A DNA stretch of 64,000 nucleotides from Isochrysis galbana (Eukaryota > Haptophyta > Isochrysidales > Isochrysidaceae), in contig CM030935.1 in NCBI GenBank assembly GCA_018136815.1, positions 4,104,299 to 4,168,298 on the forward strand. Direction: 5' to 3'. The notes under the pieces were generated by a model. That model did no database searches and had not been told where the DNA came from. It was given only the letters and a program-made list of their open reading frames with translations. How positions within the stretch are numbered: the stretch's first letter is position 1; every line of letters starts with the position of its first letter. Below are positions 1 through 11,873 of this stretch, in pieces. A program made the translations under genes and the position numbers.

Positions 1-742
1 GCGACTCACCATCCCCGTACACTACTAGGGGGATAGGGGTGAAGGGCTTAGATATGGTCCGGTGGCCCCCCCCCCCCCCCCCCCCCCCCGGTGATCTTTC
101 CCCCCCTTCCTCCTGTGTCTCCGAGTGGGCGGCCGACTCTGTCCCGACTTATCTTGTAAACAGGAGCGGGACTTACCGATTTTTCGGTGGGCGGAGCTCT
201 CGCTCCGCGCTCTTTCTCCCCTCTCCTGCGGCACGCGCGATGGCGCGCCACGTACTGCTGGTGGTACGCGGTTCGATTCTGGGCTCTATGACCTGTGTGC
301 TCGAATATCCTCAACCGCCCTTTTTTTATTTTTTTTGCCCCGGTGGATCACTGTACCATTTCGCCCGCTTCTTCTTTCTACTCTGCGGCAGGCCTCTAGC
401 TGCCCTCTGGCGACCCATGGAGGCTCCTGGAGGCCGGCTCAGGGGGCAGAGGAGGCTGGGGCTGGGCCCTGGCCTCCCCTGCCTCTCCCTCGCTGGCGCT
501 CCTGGGCCTCTGGGGCCCCCACGCTGCACCTGTCTGCCTGTCGATAGGGGGGGAGGGGGGGTTGGAGCAATGGGCTGGCCACGACTGGCCAGGATGAGCG
601 AATGGGGCGAGCCTGTGAGTGAGAGAGAGGGCCATCAGGCGTGCCAGGAGGATGGGTGGTTCCTCCCCCATGGCAGGGGAGGAGTGGAGAGAGGGGGGGG
701 CTCGTGCCCCCCCATGGGTCAACCAAGTATAAACTTAGTTGA
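1..742 (-). mobile_element. SINE-like retroposon, family B, 3' part cut by window edge
   Basis: Read on the minus strand this copy starts with the hairpin end (ACTAAGTTTATACTTGGTT near 722-741) and runs toward a 3' part that leaves the window. It contains the block around 10-60 that also occurs near 8515-8590, 15120-15180 and 42785-42850, a C/G homopolymer at 66-89, and the block 600-742 shared with family A. It has no ORF that is retained between copies. The outer 3' end of this family (a TTCTTACCGCAC block) is seen in other copies at 8411, 15023, 28340 and 42687. The class (SINE-like) is inferred from family A, which shares its 5' end. Confidence 0.7.
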
Positions 743-1006
743 TCCAGGGTAGAAGAAGAAGTGGAGAATTCAACCCGTAGCCCGTACACAAGTTTAAGAG
801 TTCGCTATCTATCAATTTTAGCTAATTTGGCGGGCGCAGCCAGCAGACAATGGCGGTGCGCGATTGCTTTATGTTTCGTGTTGCGCATGTTGGCAGTCCG
901 ATAATAAGGTTGTGGCGTGTGCGCGCCACCGGCATTGTTCCTCGCAGGACGCGATGGTCACCGCGCTAATCCCATCACGATAGTTTTACCTAGGCGACCA
1001 CCAATA
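743..1006. other. Intergenic, nothing recognised
   Basis: A short stretch between a repeat and the 3' end of the methyltransferase gene. I see no ORF, RNA gene or known repeat here; it probably holds the 3' UTR of the minus-strand gene. Confidence 0.5.
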
Positions 1007-3044
1007 CTAGCTACAAGATTGCAACCCGCAGCCACCACCATCACTCTGACCACCACCCTCCGGCTGTTTTTCGCTAGGGGTCTCGACTACAATAGCTGTA
1101 GTGGTGGTGGTGGCCGATGCTGCGGCCCAAGGATCGATTTGATGTCCATGGATCTTTGCGTAGATGCGCGAGAGCTTGCGGTCCGAATCTGCGGCGATGA
1201 CGGCGCGCCGCGAAAGCTGCGCATCACTCACTTTTCCGAGACCAACCAGGATGCGGTTTTCGGGCGTGATGCTCGCCGAAATCGTGCGATAGCGCACATC
1301 ATACCCACGAGCGACGATCATGCCGATTCTCGCAATGTCGATAGCTGCACGAACGTCGAGCTGCAGAGATGACGCGACCAATTTCATCTGGTTGGATGTA
1401 TGGTTGTCTCGCTGATGATGGATATGCCGCACAGGGGGGGAGCATCGTCAATCACTACCTCATGACTACCAAGTCCACGCTTCGTGGCCGAGCAGAGAGG
1501 GCAGGGGTATTGAATGGATATTGAAGGAGATGTGGGCGTCTCGTGCGCACGCTGAAGGGTAATACCGCGCATGTGCCCGTGCGCACCTGGCAGCAGGGCA
1601 TGACCATAAAATCAACCCCGCGCTGCGTACAAATGTTGATCACATCGTCAGTCAATTGGTTGCAGCAATGCACACCAACCACAAGCACGCTAGATGGGTC
1701 CTCCTCAGAATCGAGCATCGCAGGCAGCGCCTTCCGCATGTCGCACTCAATGTGAACCAGTGGTACCGGCATTTTGCACGGGCTGCATGTATCGGAAGCC
1801 AACACATCCGGGGCCGTTGTAGCTGCAGGGTGCTGTTGGGCAATCGGAATTGAGGAAACAACCGTCCCATTCGGGCCATTGCTCTTGCTCCCCCTGGAGA
1901 CTGGACCCGCCGAATCTCCCGCCGTACTACTGCTCGCCTTGCCGTCCCAAAAGGGTGCGAGGGCATCCCGGACGTTGGCGAAGGAGGCCGGACAAAATTT
2001 GTCGAGGACAACCGCGCGACTCACCCGGCCATATGCAAGGAACAGTGCACCGAGGGCTCCGTGAGAGCCACAGACGTCGTATATTACCGTCTTGCCCTTG
2101 GCGAAACGGTTCGTCTGCTTGAAGAAGGCCATGTTCTCACGAAACTCCTTCTCACAGGGTTTGGGGGGAGGAGCCGCTCTCAGCGCCCAGTAGATTTTGG
2201 ACTCGAGATTATTTCCCGTAACACTCAAGCTCATTGGCTTGTCCGTCTTGCTAGCTCCAGCACTAGGATCGCCAACATCGGCCTGCTGTACTTGAAGATG
2301 GCTAGCTCCCGAGGATGTGCTCCTCTCTATGCGAGAAAATTGAACACGCGGCTGGGAACCTCTAGAAGGCGACACCTTTTCTAGGACAAGTGGAATGCCG
2401 ACGGAGGTATCGATGGGTTCGCCCCCGAGCGCAAGTGCGGCATTGAGCGACTCTCGATCTCGCAGAGTAGCGAACGCGTATCTCCCGCCTGCGCACAGCT
2501 TTACAGCCTGGCACGCACCGGTTCCCAGCCGCCCATCAATCGCCTCACTGATATGACTCGGTGAGACTGCCCCGCGCAGATTTGAAATATGAACCTGTAG
2601 TGACTCGTCCATGCTGGTGGCACCCAGTGTGTGATTGGCTAACGTCGTCTGCTCTGCCTTCTGAATGATTGGCCTGGACGCGTCCAGCATGCCGACGATC
2701 GGATGAGCCGCGAGTGAGGCGGCAGCGTCCTCACCGATAAGCTCTGCGACGTCTTCGAGCAAGGCCTGTCTAGCCTCACGCACATTCCTTGCGCAGAGCG
2801 AGATGTCCTCGAGCGAGTCGCTCAGTGTAGCGAGCTCGACCAGCAGCGCGTCCTTGCGCTGCTCGAGCCGCGCGGTCTGCGCGGCGCAGCTCTGTTCGAC
2901 TTGGTCCATCGAGCCGAGCGTCTGCCGGATGTGCTGCTCGCAGAGCACGCGAAGCGGCACCAGTGCCGCCCCGCCCTCCACGGCCATCGTCTCTGCCGAG
3001 CGGCGAGCGCGGCCGCCACGTCGCGCCGTCCCAAGCGCCCACAA
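1007..3044 (-). CDS. SAM-dependent methyltransferase-like protein, 2 exons
   Basis: Exon 1 is 3044-1587 and exon 2 is 1411-1007; the GT-AG intron 1586-1412 is phase 0. The N-terminus has a probable coiled coil (LEQRKDALLVELATLSD...). The middle is a low-complexity linker. The C-terminal half is a Rossmann methyltransferase: YDVCGSHGALGALFLAYG is the SAM-binding motif I, followed by AVVLDK, an acidic HIECDMRKALP motif, then VLVVGVHCCNQLTDD and MPCCQ. The exon join at MPCCQ restores a conserved-looking end (YDVRYRTISASITPENRILV), which supports the splice. It resembles uncharacterised algal methyltransferases of the METTL25/RRNAD1 type; the substrate is unknown. A second possible start is the methionine at 2987. 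Exon 2 codes for a long low-complexity tail, so the true C-terminus is uncertain. Confidence 0.72.
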
Positions 3045-3168
3045 ACATCTGGCAAGGAAATCTACTCTACTCTACTATTGTATCAGAGTTTTCTTCTTCT
3101 GTGACTGATGTGGGTCCGTAGCCCTTCGACGGCAACGGAGCCCCTACCCCCTACCCCGCGATGGGGGT

Positions 3169-3700
3169 GTGCGCGGTTGGTGCATGGCTCGTCCGGTGTA
3201 TGTGGCTAGGGATGCTAGAGGCTTGCGCTTCGTGCACGTGCCCGCTTCGTGGGCGTGCCCCTGTCCCCCCCTAGCTCCCCATGGCCCCAAGGAAGCCTGC
3301 CACCAAGCACCAAGCACCAAGCCTGTGCCCGCCCCTGGCCACTACACCATCCAGACCCACGATGCCCGAGCGATTGAGCGCGTCGCGACCGTCGAGGACG
3401 TCAGGAAAGCGGCAGAGTACTGCCGCGCGAACGACGTTGGCGTCAAAGCCGCGCTGGCAACAGGGTTGTTCCCCCATGCGACGCGCTCTCGGGTTGCGGG
3501 GGAGCTGCAGCGGCACTCCTCAAGCCAGGAAGTGGTCCGGGATGCGAACCAGCAGCTTCTCACGAATGCCGAGCGCACAAAGCTTGCACATTGGATACTG
3601 ACCCGCGCAGATGCACACGACCCGCAGAACCGCCACCAGATTTCTGTGAAAGTCCGCACGATGCTCGGCGAGCGCCATAGGTTCAACGACAAGTCTCGCA
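3169..3700 (+). pseudogene. HTH DNA-binding domain fragment, probably transposase-derived, interrupted by a retroposon
   Basis: The reading frame ends in a segment (NAERTKLAHWILTRADAHD..HQISVKVRTML) that resembles the CENP-B/Tc5-type helix-turn-helix of DDE transposases. At RFNDKSR the frame is broken by the complete family A element at 3701-4569. The host sequence resumes after the duplicated target at 4586, where a frame reading EYGKGCILLNTPELNHL continues for about 35 residues with a frame offset. The first ~50 bases (around 3175-3220) match a short repeat at 59848-59897. A transposase origin is inferred from the HTH alone; no catalytic domain is visible. Confidence 0.45.
3685..3700. repeat. 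Target-site duplication, left, family A copy 1
   Basis: AACGACAAGTCTCGCA here is repeated exactly at 4570-4585 on the other side of the element. Confidence 0.9.
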
Positions 3701-4569
3701 TAAAATAATTAATGTTATATCCTAGCCAACCCCACTAGCTAATTGGACACAACTTTTCCGTCCCGGAATCCCGCCATGCCTGACGAGCCAGGTGTCCGAG
3801 TGCTACCGGGGGAGGGGGCCCCGCCCCCCTCCCCCCGATATTCGTCCTCCCCCCAGTGCACGCACCGACCCCGCGCACCCCAGCACGTCCTCTCCTCGAG
3901 TCCACGCTGGGGGAAAACCCCTTTCGGGTAAAAACAACGCAGGGGGGGGGGGGCACTCATGAATAGGAGCCCAGAAACGCTAATCTCTCCTCGCAAGAGC
4001 GAGTGGCCGCGGCGAGCCGCGGCCCTTCCCTCCTGGTTCTGGCGCCCCCGTCTTCTCTTACCCAAACGGGGCGAGAAGACACGTAAACGCCGGAGGGGAG
4101 AGCTGCCACTCCCCCCTCCCCTCCCTCTTCCCTTTTCCTCCTCTCTTCCCTGCGGCGGGGGCCCATGGCGCGCGCCTGCGGCCCCTCTTCAGGTCCCCAG
4201 GAGGCCAGCAGGGGCCTGGGAGCGCAGCTCAGGGGGCAGGTGAGGCTGGGGCATGGCCCTGGCCCCTCCTGCCTCTCCATCGCTGGCTCTCGAGCCCCTG
4301 CCAGTCGACTGGAGCTGGCTGGGGGGTCCTGATCAGGGGGGCCCAGGGGGAGGAGGGGCTGGTCAGAGGGATGGGCTGGCCACGACAGGCCAGGGCGGGC
4401 GAATCAGGCGTGCCTGTGGGGAGAGGGATGGGTCAGCATGGCAGTGTGCTCCTGGCAAGCCATCAGGCATGCCAGGAGAGTGGGTGGTTCCTCCCCCATG
4501 GCGGGGGAGGAGTGGAGAGAGGGGGGGGCTCGTGCCCCGCCATGGGTGAACCAAGTATAAACTTAGTTG
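3701..4569 (-). mobile_element. SINE-like retroposon family A, complete copy 1 (869 bp)
   Basis: The element is bounded by a perfect 16-bp target duplication (3685-3700 and 4570-4585). On the minus strand it begins with the hairpin AACTAAGTTTATACTTGG, followed by a G-run/C-run hairpin, and ends with ...AACATTAATTATTTTA, an A/T-rich tail. It is nearly identical to 25445-26311 and very similar to 41247-42101. Internal inverted repeats include GTCTTCTC/GAGAAGAC and CCGCGG/CCGCGG, so the RNA would be highly structured. There are no terminal inverted repeats and no protein motif. Long duplications plus a simple 3' tail point to target-primed reverse transcription by a non-LTR element; that mechanism is inferred. 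Confidence 0.8.
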
Positions 4570-4585
4570 AACGACAAGTCTCGCA
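4570..4585. repeat. Target-site duplication, right, family A copy 1
   Basis: Exact copy of 3685-3700. Confidence 0.9.
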
Positions 4586-4945
4586 AGTACGGAGTACGGC
4601 AAGGGCTGCATCCTTCTGAACACCCCTGAGCTCAACCACCTCAACTCGCAGGTCGACCTGTCACACACCTTCTTCCAGCGTATCTACCCGTGGTGGCGTG
4701 CTCAACTATCATGTCGTATTCCATACGAGGACAGACTTTTACTTCTAGCCTGTGAGTTATTTTAACTCTCAAGGTCTCGTTGATGGGTATATCGTATATC
4801 GCCTCTTCTCCTACTTTCTCTTGATGTCATCAAACGTTCCACGATTGTCGTCTGTCTTCTGTTATACCTCGGTCGCAGCTCCCCAGCGAGGTCTGCCCTC
4901 GTTGTGCCGACTCCTCCTATCACCAACGCATAGGTCTCAATCAAC
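4586..4945. other. Remnant of interrupted coding sequence, then unassigned DNA
   Basis: Bases 4586-4700 hold the downstream part of the coding fragment broken by the retroposon (frame reading TPELNHLNSQVDLSHTFFQ). From about 4700 to 4945 I see nothing recognisable. Confidence 0.4.
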
Positions 4946-5595
4946 ATGGAGGAGCTCCAAGAAATGGAGCCCCCTGAATTCGAGATAATGTCGAAAATCG
5001 TCATCGTGTTCGAATCCACGGACAAAGAAGCCAAAGTCAAAGACGAAGCTTTCGGGGCAATAGTGAATAGTGGCCCACCTCAATAGTCAATAGGCTTGAA
5101 GGTGTCGACCTTAAGCCGGACTACATCTCCAAGAGCGCCGCTGGCCCATGGGAGATTCTCGTCACGGCCGACTGCGCGAACCAATTCCGCGCCACCTTCA
5201 AAAACGTCACGAGCTTCCAGATGATCGGCATCCCGGCCCCCATCAACATCAAATACAAGACCCTCGACGACAAAGCGCACGAGCTGCCTCAAGCGTCTTC
5301 ACGGGCACTCGCGAACGCGTTTCAAGACGTCTCGGCGCACCTAGTCGTCCGCAACTACAAGTTCGAGATGAAACTGCTCATCTCCATGAACTCCTTGTCG
5401 AAAGCGGTCGAGAACTAGGGATTCATCTTCCTGCAAGGCAACCAGGAGCGCACCAAAGTGGTCACGCCCGAAGGCATCATCGTCACCCAAGGCAAGAAAG
5501 AGGTCTACCACCTCTACGTCGCTCCGAAAACGGGCTCGTTCGCATCTTTCGACTTCCCCCGCAAAATCCTACTCAACATCAAGGGCAGAGATTGA
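4946..5595 (+). pseudogene. Decayed retroelement ORF1-like (gag-like) gene
   Basis: From the ATG at 4946 a frame reads about 46 residues (MEELQEMEPPEFEIMSK...) and stops at 5083-5085. A second frame continues from about 5086 through VDLKPDYISKSAAGPWEILV, CANQFRATFKNVTSFQ and so on to an in-frame TAG at 5416-5418. The same frame then goes on (GFIFLQGNQERTKVVTPEG...) to a stop near 5595. One frameshift and one nonsense codon make it a pseudogene. The N-terminal third, with a short strand-helix pattern around GPWEILV, recalls the RRM-like ORF1 proteins of non-LTR retroelements, but this is a weak inference. It lies next to other retroelement debris. Confidence 0.45.
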
Positions 5596-5989
5596 GCGAA
5601 CGCCAGAGAGCGAAGAAACCCAGATCCCTTGCGTCTCGCGTGGGTGTGGACGTGTGGACGGGCGTTACTCTGCACTCTGCAACCCCACAAAAATTAGGAT
5701 CAACGTAAAAACTTGAACTTGAGCAGCCTTTACTCTCCTTACTTTATTCACGCCGTATTCTGGGATTCTGGGAGACGCACCCTCCCTGCGGTGATCCCCC
5801 ACCGCCCCCACATCTCATCCCCTTCTACCTCCTCGTCTCTCCCTCTCCGTCCATCTCAGTACAGATTACAGGATTCTCCTTTCGTGGTGATTAATGTGAG
5901 ATGAATCTGATGATTATGGCGGGATCTATCGGAATATGTGAGAATGAGAGACAAAAAAGAGAATAGAGTAAGGAGAGGGCGGCGCCATT
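5596..5989. other. Intergenic, upstream region of lipase gene
   Basis: No ORF or repeat is recognised. The segment is T/C-rich at 5790-5880 and presumably holds the lipase promoter; no TATA-like element stands out. Confidence 0.4.
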
Positions 5990-6121
5990 GTGAGGTGGGG
6001 AGACGCGGCGGCGGCGGACATCCGGGGGGTTCTCACGTCTCCGTGGCGCGGCGGCTCGCAGTGGCTGCGAGCAGCGACGAAGCTCTGTGGGGCGGCTGCA
6101 CGAGGGCTAAGCTGCCGCGCG

Positions 6122-8031
6122 ATGGCGTCATATATTTGCCTCACCAAGAACGAGAAGGAGAAGCTGCCGCCTGGCTACGAGGTTGACAAGGCTGCGGAGT
6201 GCTTCCACTGGGCGTGCGGCCGCGCGTACGCCACGCCAATCGGGCGCGAAGTGAAGCCATTCATTGTCCATCCGGATGGAATCGCAATGTGCGAGATCCG
6301 AGGCGAGGAGCTCCTCATTGTCTTCCGCGGGACTGTGATGGCGATGGTAAACGAGGTGGCCAGAAATATCTTCGGCTGTGGGATAGATCCTGCCCAGCTC
6401 TTTGACGATGGCGACACCACGTGCATGCCCGGCGAGCCGCGATGCCACAAGATGTACATCCTGCGCGCGTTCGATGCGCTCTTCACCTGGCTGCATATCG
6501 ACGTATTCGGCGAGAAGCGCGCATGGCACCAGCTGCGCAAAATCACCATCTGCGGCCACTCGATGGGAGGGTCCGTGGCCATGCTTTTCGCGTGGCTTCT
6601 CAAGCACACGGACGAGCGGCTCCACTCTCTCAAGCACGGCTGCACCATGACTGTCGTTGGCCTTGCTGAGGTGTACAACAATCAATGCCTGAGGTGATGC
6701 ACTTGTTGTGCCCAAAGCCTATCGCCGTGAACTGATGAGCCCTTGGCACGACCCTGCCACATAGTGCGAGCACAATTCCTTGCCGCGTCATTGGCACGTC
6801 GTCCGAGTGTATATGTGTAGAAGCCTGACTAGATACTGCGTGTGACGTGATCGGCAGACTCGCACCGGCACTGAGGCTGGAACGGCGAGAGAGCAACTTC
6901 TACAATCATAAGACAGGCAACATGTTGCCGTGGGAATCAGTGGTCCTGCACCCAGATTGCGAGATTAGCGTCTACTCTTTCTCCTCGACGCAAGTGAGTT
7001 GAAGGATGCAACAGGAAACCCAGCGACCTGGCGTGATCTTGCGTGACGTATGCCCTCCCTGGCGCTGGAGCCTCAGAGGTTCAGTGCACGCAATCTGATT
7101 CGCACTCGATGAGATTCTGCGGCCTTCTCACCCCGAGCTTGTCCGGGCCCCGGGCACCGTCTCGCATTCTCAGATCGGAAATTACGCATTCAAGCGTATG
7201 TATGAACAAACGATCACTCGCTCGTACAACCACTACATGTATTGGGACCCCGTGACTCCGTTGGTCTTTCCATGGACCTTCAAGCCGGGGTACCAACTGC
7301 CTATCGCCATGAAGAAGGACACCTGGAAATTTTGCATCAATTTTTTCACCGGCGGATCTCAGCTGCACGCTCCGAGCCACTTGCTCTTCTCATGCTTCTA
7401 CGAGTACTTCTCCTACCACAACCTCGACAAGGAACGACTTTGGAAGCTCCTCGAGCCGCATCTACGCGTTGACCCACTGGTGGCGAAAATCGGCGACATC
7501 GGAGCCGGGAAGTCATCATGGATGACAATCCCCAGTGAACTCGAGGGCAAGATCCGACAGGATTCAGCGCTCCAACGGGAGCTCTTATGCGGTGGTGTTT
7601 CCACAATGACGCACGAAGACCTCATGTTTGTCTGGAACGACCCCCAAGTCGTCTCCAACTCCTCCATAGTACTAGCCACTTTCGCGGTCTGCGTCCTCAT
7701 TCCCGTCGCCTTTTGTGTGCTTGGGATCATTCTAGTGCTCTGCTCGGTGTTCACGCCCCTCGTGCTGTTCCCATACGTCATTTACTCGTACATCGTCGAC
7801 CGCCTGTTTTGGTACATAGGATTTGCCGGATACTTGATGAGACGCAAGCGCCGTCGTCAGTTGCATAGGCTCGGCGCCATCAGCCCCTATGAGGACGAGC
7901 CTAATCTAGAGGCCGCCGATGTTGAGACGGCAACTCCGCAAGCCCAAGTCAAAGCGCCTGCGCTAGCTCCACCCACTAATGGCTACGTAAAAGCTCTACG
8001 CCAAAAGAATGGATACTCGGCGGCCCCATAA
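6122..8031 (+). CDS. Lipase class 3 with C-terminal membrane anchor, 3 exons
   Basis: Exons are 6122-6670, 6892-6993 and 7174-8031; both introns (221 and 180 bases) are GT-AG and phase 0. The product is about 502 residues. The alpha/beta-hydrolase signature of class-3 triacylglycerol lipases is present: LLIVFRGT precedes GHSMGG (nucleophile Ser147), and the exon 2/3 join gives VYSFSSTQ-IGNYAFKRMYE, matching the FGxPRVGN region, followed by HYMYWDPVTPLVFPW (the DPV segment with the catalytic Asp). After the catalytic domain a long hydrophobic stretch (about residues 390-450, two or three transmembrane segments) and a basic/proline tail follow, so the enzyme is probably membrane-tethered and acts on acyl-lipids. 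An in-frame upstream ATG at 5990 would add 44 residues. The acceptor of intron 1 is the least certain splice site. Confidence 0.8.
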
Positions 8032-8370
8032 TATCTGAGGCTAGTACATGTTGGACCTCACGGTGCGGAGTAGGACACGCTCTAGCTTTTTCTTAACGGA
8101 GAAAGGCGGTTCCGGGAGGCCATTCGTTGGGATTTGTGATTGAGAACACATAGGGAATGGCAACGCGACTCGTGCATAGCGTTTGATGGGGAGAGCGTTC
8201 ACCTGCATCACTGAGGGATGGATACATGATGGAGGCTCGACTCGAGTTTCCTCAAGACAAGACAGATCTGACACCGCAACCCGACGATCTAGCTAGATCT
8301 GGCTACTAGATTGCCAAGCAGCCGCCAACGCACTTTGTTTGCGATTCATTCGCGCTTGGTCTTGCATAGA
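8032..8370. other. Intergenic, 3' flank of lipase gene
   Basis: Nothing recognisable; probably the lipase 3' UTR and spacer before a repeat cluster. Confidence 0.4.
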
Positions 8371-8590
8371 CTAGCGACCAAAATGAAAATTAATTGATTT
8401 AAATTCTTAATAGTCTCACCGCACACGCGGCCGTGGACCCTCTACTTTCTACTCACGCAGCAAAACTGTCTACACCCCCACTCCCCCGGCCCTTGCTCCC
8501 CCCCGCCATCAGGCGACTCCCCCCGTGCACTACTAGGGGGATAGGGGTGAAGGGCTTAGATATGAAGATATGTAGATATGGTCCGGTGGC
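8371..8590 (-). mobile_element. Family B retroposon fragment (3' end)
   Basis: On the plus strand it reads from a TAATAGTCTCACCGCACACG block into the GCCATCAGGCGAC and CTAGGGGGATAGGGGTGAAG blocks shared with 1-60, 15110-15180 and 42785-42850. It breaks off at about 8590, where family C begins. It is a 5'-truncated copy. Confidence 0.6.
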
Positions 8591-8835
8591 CCATTATTAA
8601 GAAGTTTTTTTATTGTGCTACCAGCACGCCGCTACTCCTTCCTTTCCCCTCTCCAACCTGCCTTGCGGCAACTCGTGCGCTACTAAGGGGGCCCGGGTTG
8701 TGTGGGTGGCGGGATTTGGCAGGGTGTCCCGGCCCCTAGCGGTAAGGTCCTCTGCTCCGCTTCTCCTTCCTCCTGTTCCGCTAAGTGGCCGGTGGGTGTG
8801 AGAAGCCGAAATCGCTGCATATACTAATGGAGCCA
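8591..8835. repeat. Dispersed repeat family C
   Basis: This block (ACCTGCCTTGCGGC, GTGCGCYACT..GGGG, then a GGTCCTC..CTTCC tract) recurs at about 28950-29160 and 63160-63260. The left edge TATTAAGAAGTTTTTTT resembles the junction at 36850-36870. I cannot assign it to a class. Confidence 0.55.
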
Positions 8836-8889
8836 AGGATCTAAGATCTAATGTTCGTTCTTAACGTTCTAGAGTTTCTCGAAGCGGAT

Positions 8890-9113
8890 TACTCTCTTCC
8901 GGTTGCTATCCGTTGCGACAACTGAGCAACAATCGCCTCAATCAAGAACCCTGGTGTTACGTACGGCTCGCACTCGTCACTACGAAAATTGGCTTTGGTT
9001 TGGCCGCAAGCAATTTCTCGATCTTACTTATCTCTACTCCTTCGTCCTTCGTGGCTGTCGACCAACAACCAAATTGCCGACATGATGACTAAGGCTCTAG
9101 AAAAAAAAACATC
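8890..9113 (+). pseudogene. Ty1/copia retrotransposon pol, RNase H C-terminus remnant
   Basis: A frame reads STNNQIADMMTKALEKK at about 9060-9110, the characteristic end of copia RNase H (TxxQxADxxTKxL). An adjacent frame upstream reads RTRHYENWLWFGRKQF, corresponding to the preceding TKHIxxxxHxxR block, so at least one frameshift separates them. The stop region is followed immediately by the LTR-like repeat E, as expected for a copia 3' end. Only the last ~70 codons remain. Confidence 0.7.
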
Positions 9114-9600
9114 TGAAGATTCTGGGCTACACACCTACTACTGCCTGGGTATCCCCTCTCTACTTACACCGCCCTTAAATTCCCTCCCTCCACCTCTTTC
9201 CCTGCCCCCCTTCATTCCTTGGTCTTCGGTTTCCGGGGTCCGGCCCTGGTGCCCTACCTAAGGCCTGGTTCGGAGTGTGGGGGCCGGGCAGGCCTGTTGT
9301 CGTCTTTCGTGGCCTGCGTCCCACAGTGTGAGAAAAAGTCCCGCTGGGGGACAATAAGAAAAAACTGGGCTCAAGCAGACAAGTCCCCGGCACCCGGGGA
9401 GACAGCCGCGAGAGGCGAGGCGGGAGAGGAGAATTCTCTCGGGGGAGGATTAGAGAGGGTGAGGGCCCGGCGAAACAACTGTAATGCAGCGACCGGGAAA
9501 CATAAGTTCTCTGTCGTTCACCGACAAGTGATTTGACAAGTCTACGATAGATAGATTTATTTCTCATAAACACATCATTAAATTATGTTACGAATGGTGC
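9114..9600 (+). mobile_element. LTR-like repeat E, copia 3' LTR
   Basis: It starts with TGAAGATTCTGGGCT directly after the copia pol remnant, consistent with the 5' TG of an LTR. The inner part (CTTCGGTTTCCGGGGT...GGCCC) recurs in either orientation at about 34860-35045, 35090-35180, 35320-35400, 37000-37180 and 47710-47900. The right boundary is uncertain. Confidence 0.6.
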
Positions 9601-9658
9601 CCCCAGCGCCCTTTCAAACATGCCACACACACTAGAAATCAGGCTCTAGACGCGCACA

Positions 9659-9703
9659 TATGGACTGCCTGCGCGTCGCCATGCGGCGCACAGACAGTCC
9701 ATA
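9659..9703. repeat. 45-bp imperfect hairpin
   Basis: TATGGACTG (9659-9667) pairs with CAGTCCATA (9695-9703). After one mismatch the inner arms CTGCGCGTCGC and GCGGCGCACAG pair with one mismatch and one G-T wobble around a CAT loop, giving a stem of about 21 bp. The element it belongs to is unknown. Confidence 0.6.
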
Positions 9704-9884
9704 CACATATCTTACGAATACACACGCGCACTGCCCCCCCAATTCGACCCCTTCGAGCCCTGTAGCCGATCTGCTGACCGGCCGCGCCTGCCGAGAGAGA
9801 CGCCAACTCTGACTTTTCAGCCAGGGAAGCTTGCTGCGAGGCGGGTGTGGGCTGGGGCGGGGTCAGGTGCTGGGTATGGCACAC

Positions 9885-10125
9885 CCAGGCCAAGGCCGGG
9901 CGGTGTCGAATCAAGCCGAAGCTTGATCGTGGCAAGTCTCAGTGGGGCTAGGGCATGAGTGAAGAGAAGTCTTGAGAGAGCGGGGGAAAGGGCGCGCTAC
10001 ATCGCGACGACGGCCCACGAGACACCACCCCATCACTCACTCACCAACAAGAAAACTCCGAAAACTAACGCGACATCGCACAAACAAATCAATGAAACGA
10101 GGAAGGACAAACGAACAAAAATGCG
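9885..10125 (+). repeat. Retrotransposon leader-like repeat, family D copy 1
   Basis: It begins with an inverted repeat ATCAAGC...GCTTGAT, then AAGTCTCAGTGGGGCTAGGG, GGGCGCGCTACATCGCGACG and CAACAAGAAAACTCCGAAAA. The same order occurs at 17524-17765 and 40158-40390. Here it runs straight into a gypsy reverse-transcriptase fragment, so D may be the leader/LTR-proximal region of a Ty3/gypsy element; that link is inferred from this copy only. Confidence 0.6.
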
Positions 10126-10530
10126 CCTCCGGCTTTTGGTGCCTACCCATCAAAGAGGAGGATAAGCCCATCACGGCCTTTTGCACCCATCGCCAAAAAT
10201 ATGAGTTCAACTACTTGCCGTTCGGCGTGCAGTCTGGCCCCTCCTACATGTGCCGCCTCATGGACGCTGTGCTTCAAGGCCTAGCCTGGGAAGTCTGCAT
10301 GCCCTACCTGGACGACATCGGAATCTGGTCTACAGGCACGGGCGACACCCTCGACGCTCGCGTGGCTGCCTTCTTCCACCAAATGCTCCACCGCCTCGAC
10401 CTCGTGCTCGAGCGTCTCCGTTGGGCCGGCCTCACGTGCAAGGCGTCCAAATGTGTCCTCTTTGCTATTAAGGGAGAGTACCTGGGCCACGTCGTTTCCC
10501 GCCGCGGCCTAGAAATGGACCCAAGAAGAT
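10126..10530 (+). pseudogene. Ty3/gypsy reverse transcriptase fragment
   Basis: The frame reads GFWCLPIKEEDKPITAFCTH, then YEFNYLPFGVQSGPSYMCRLMD, YLDDIGIWS (the YLDD active site) and KCVLFAIKGEYLGHVVSRRGLEMDP. These are consecutive blocks of a Ty3/gypsy RT palm and thumb. The fingers region upstream of GFW is missing, replaced by family D leader sequence. Downstream the homology ends abruptly at MDPRR, and RNase H and integrase are absent. It looks like an internal-deletion derivative rather than a working polymerase. Confidence 0.85.

Positions 10531-11873
<1,343 letters not shown>

Noticed and set aside
255-290. tRNA-like B box (GGTTCGATTC) in the first family B copy
   Set aside because: The motif is not kept in the other family B copy at the equivalent place and no cloverleaf could be drawn.
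3957-4280. A 107-codon frame conserved on the sense strand of family A copies (3957-4280, 25734-26057, and extended at 41527-42153)
   Set aside because: Copies 1 and 2 are nearly identical at DNA level, so conservation of the frame is expected. The peptide is Pro/Gly/Arg low complexity, has no motif, and copy 3 differs by indels.
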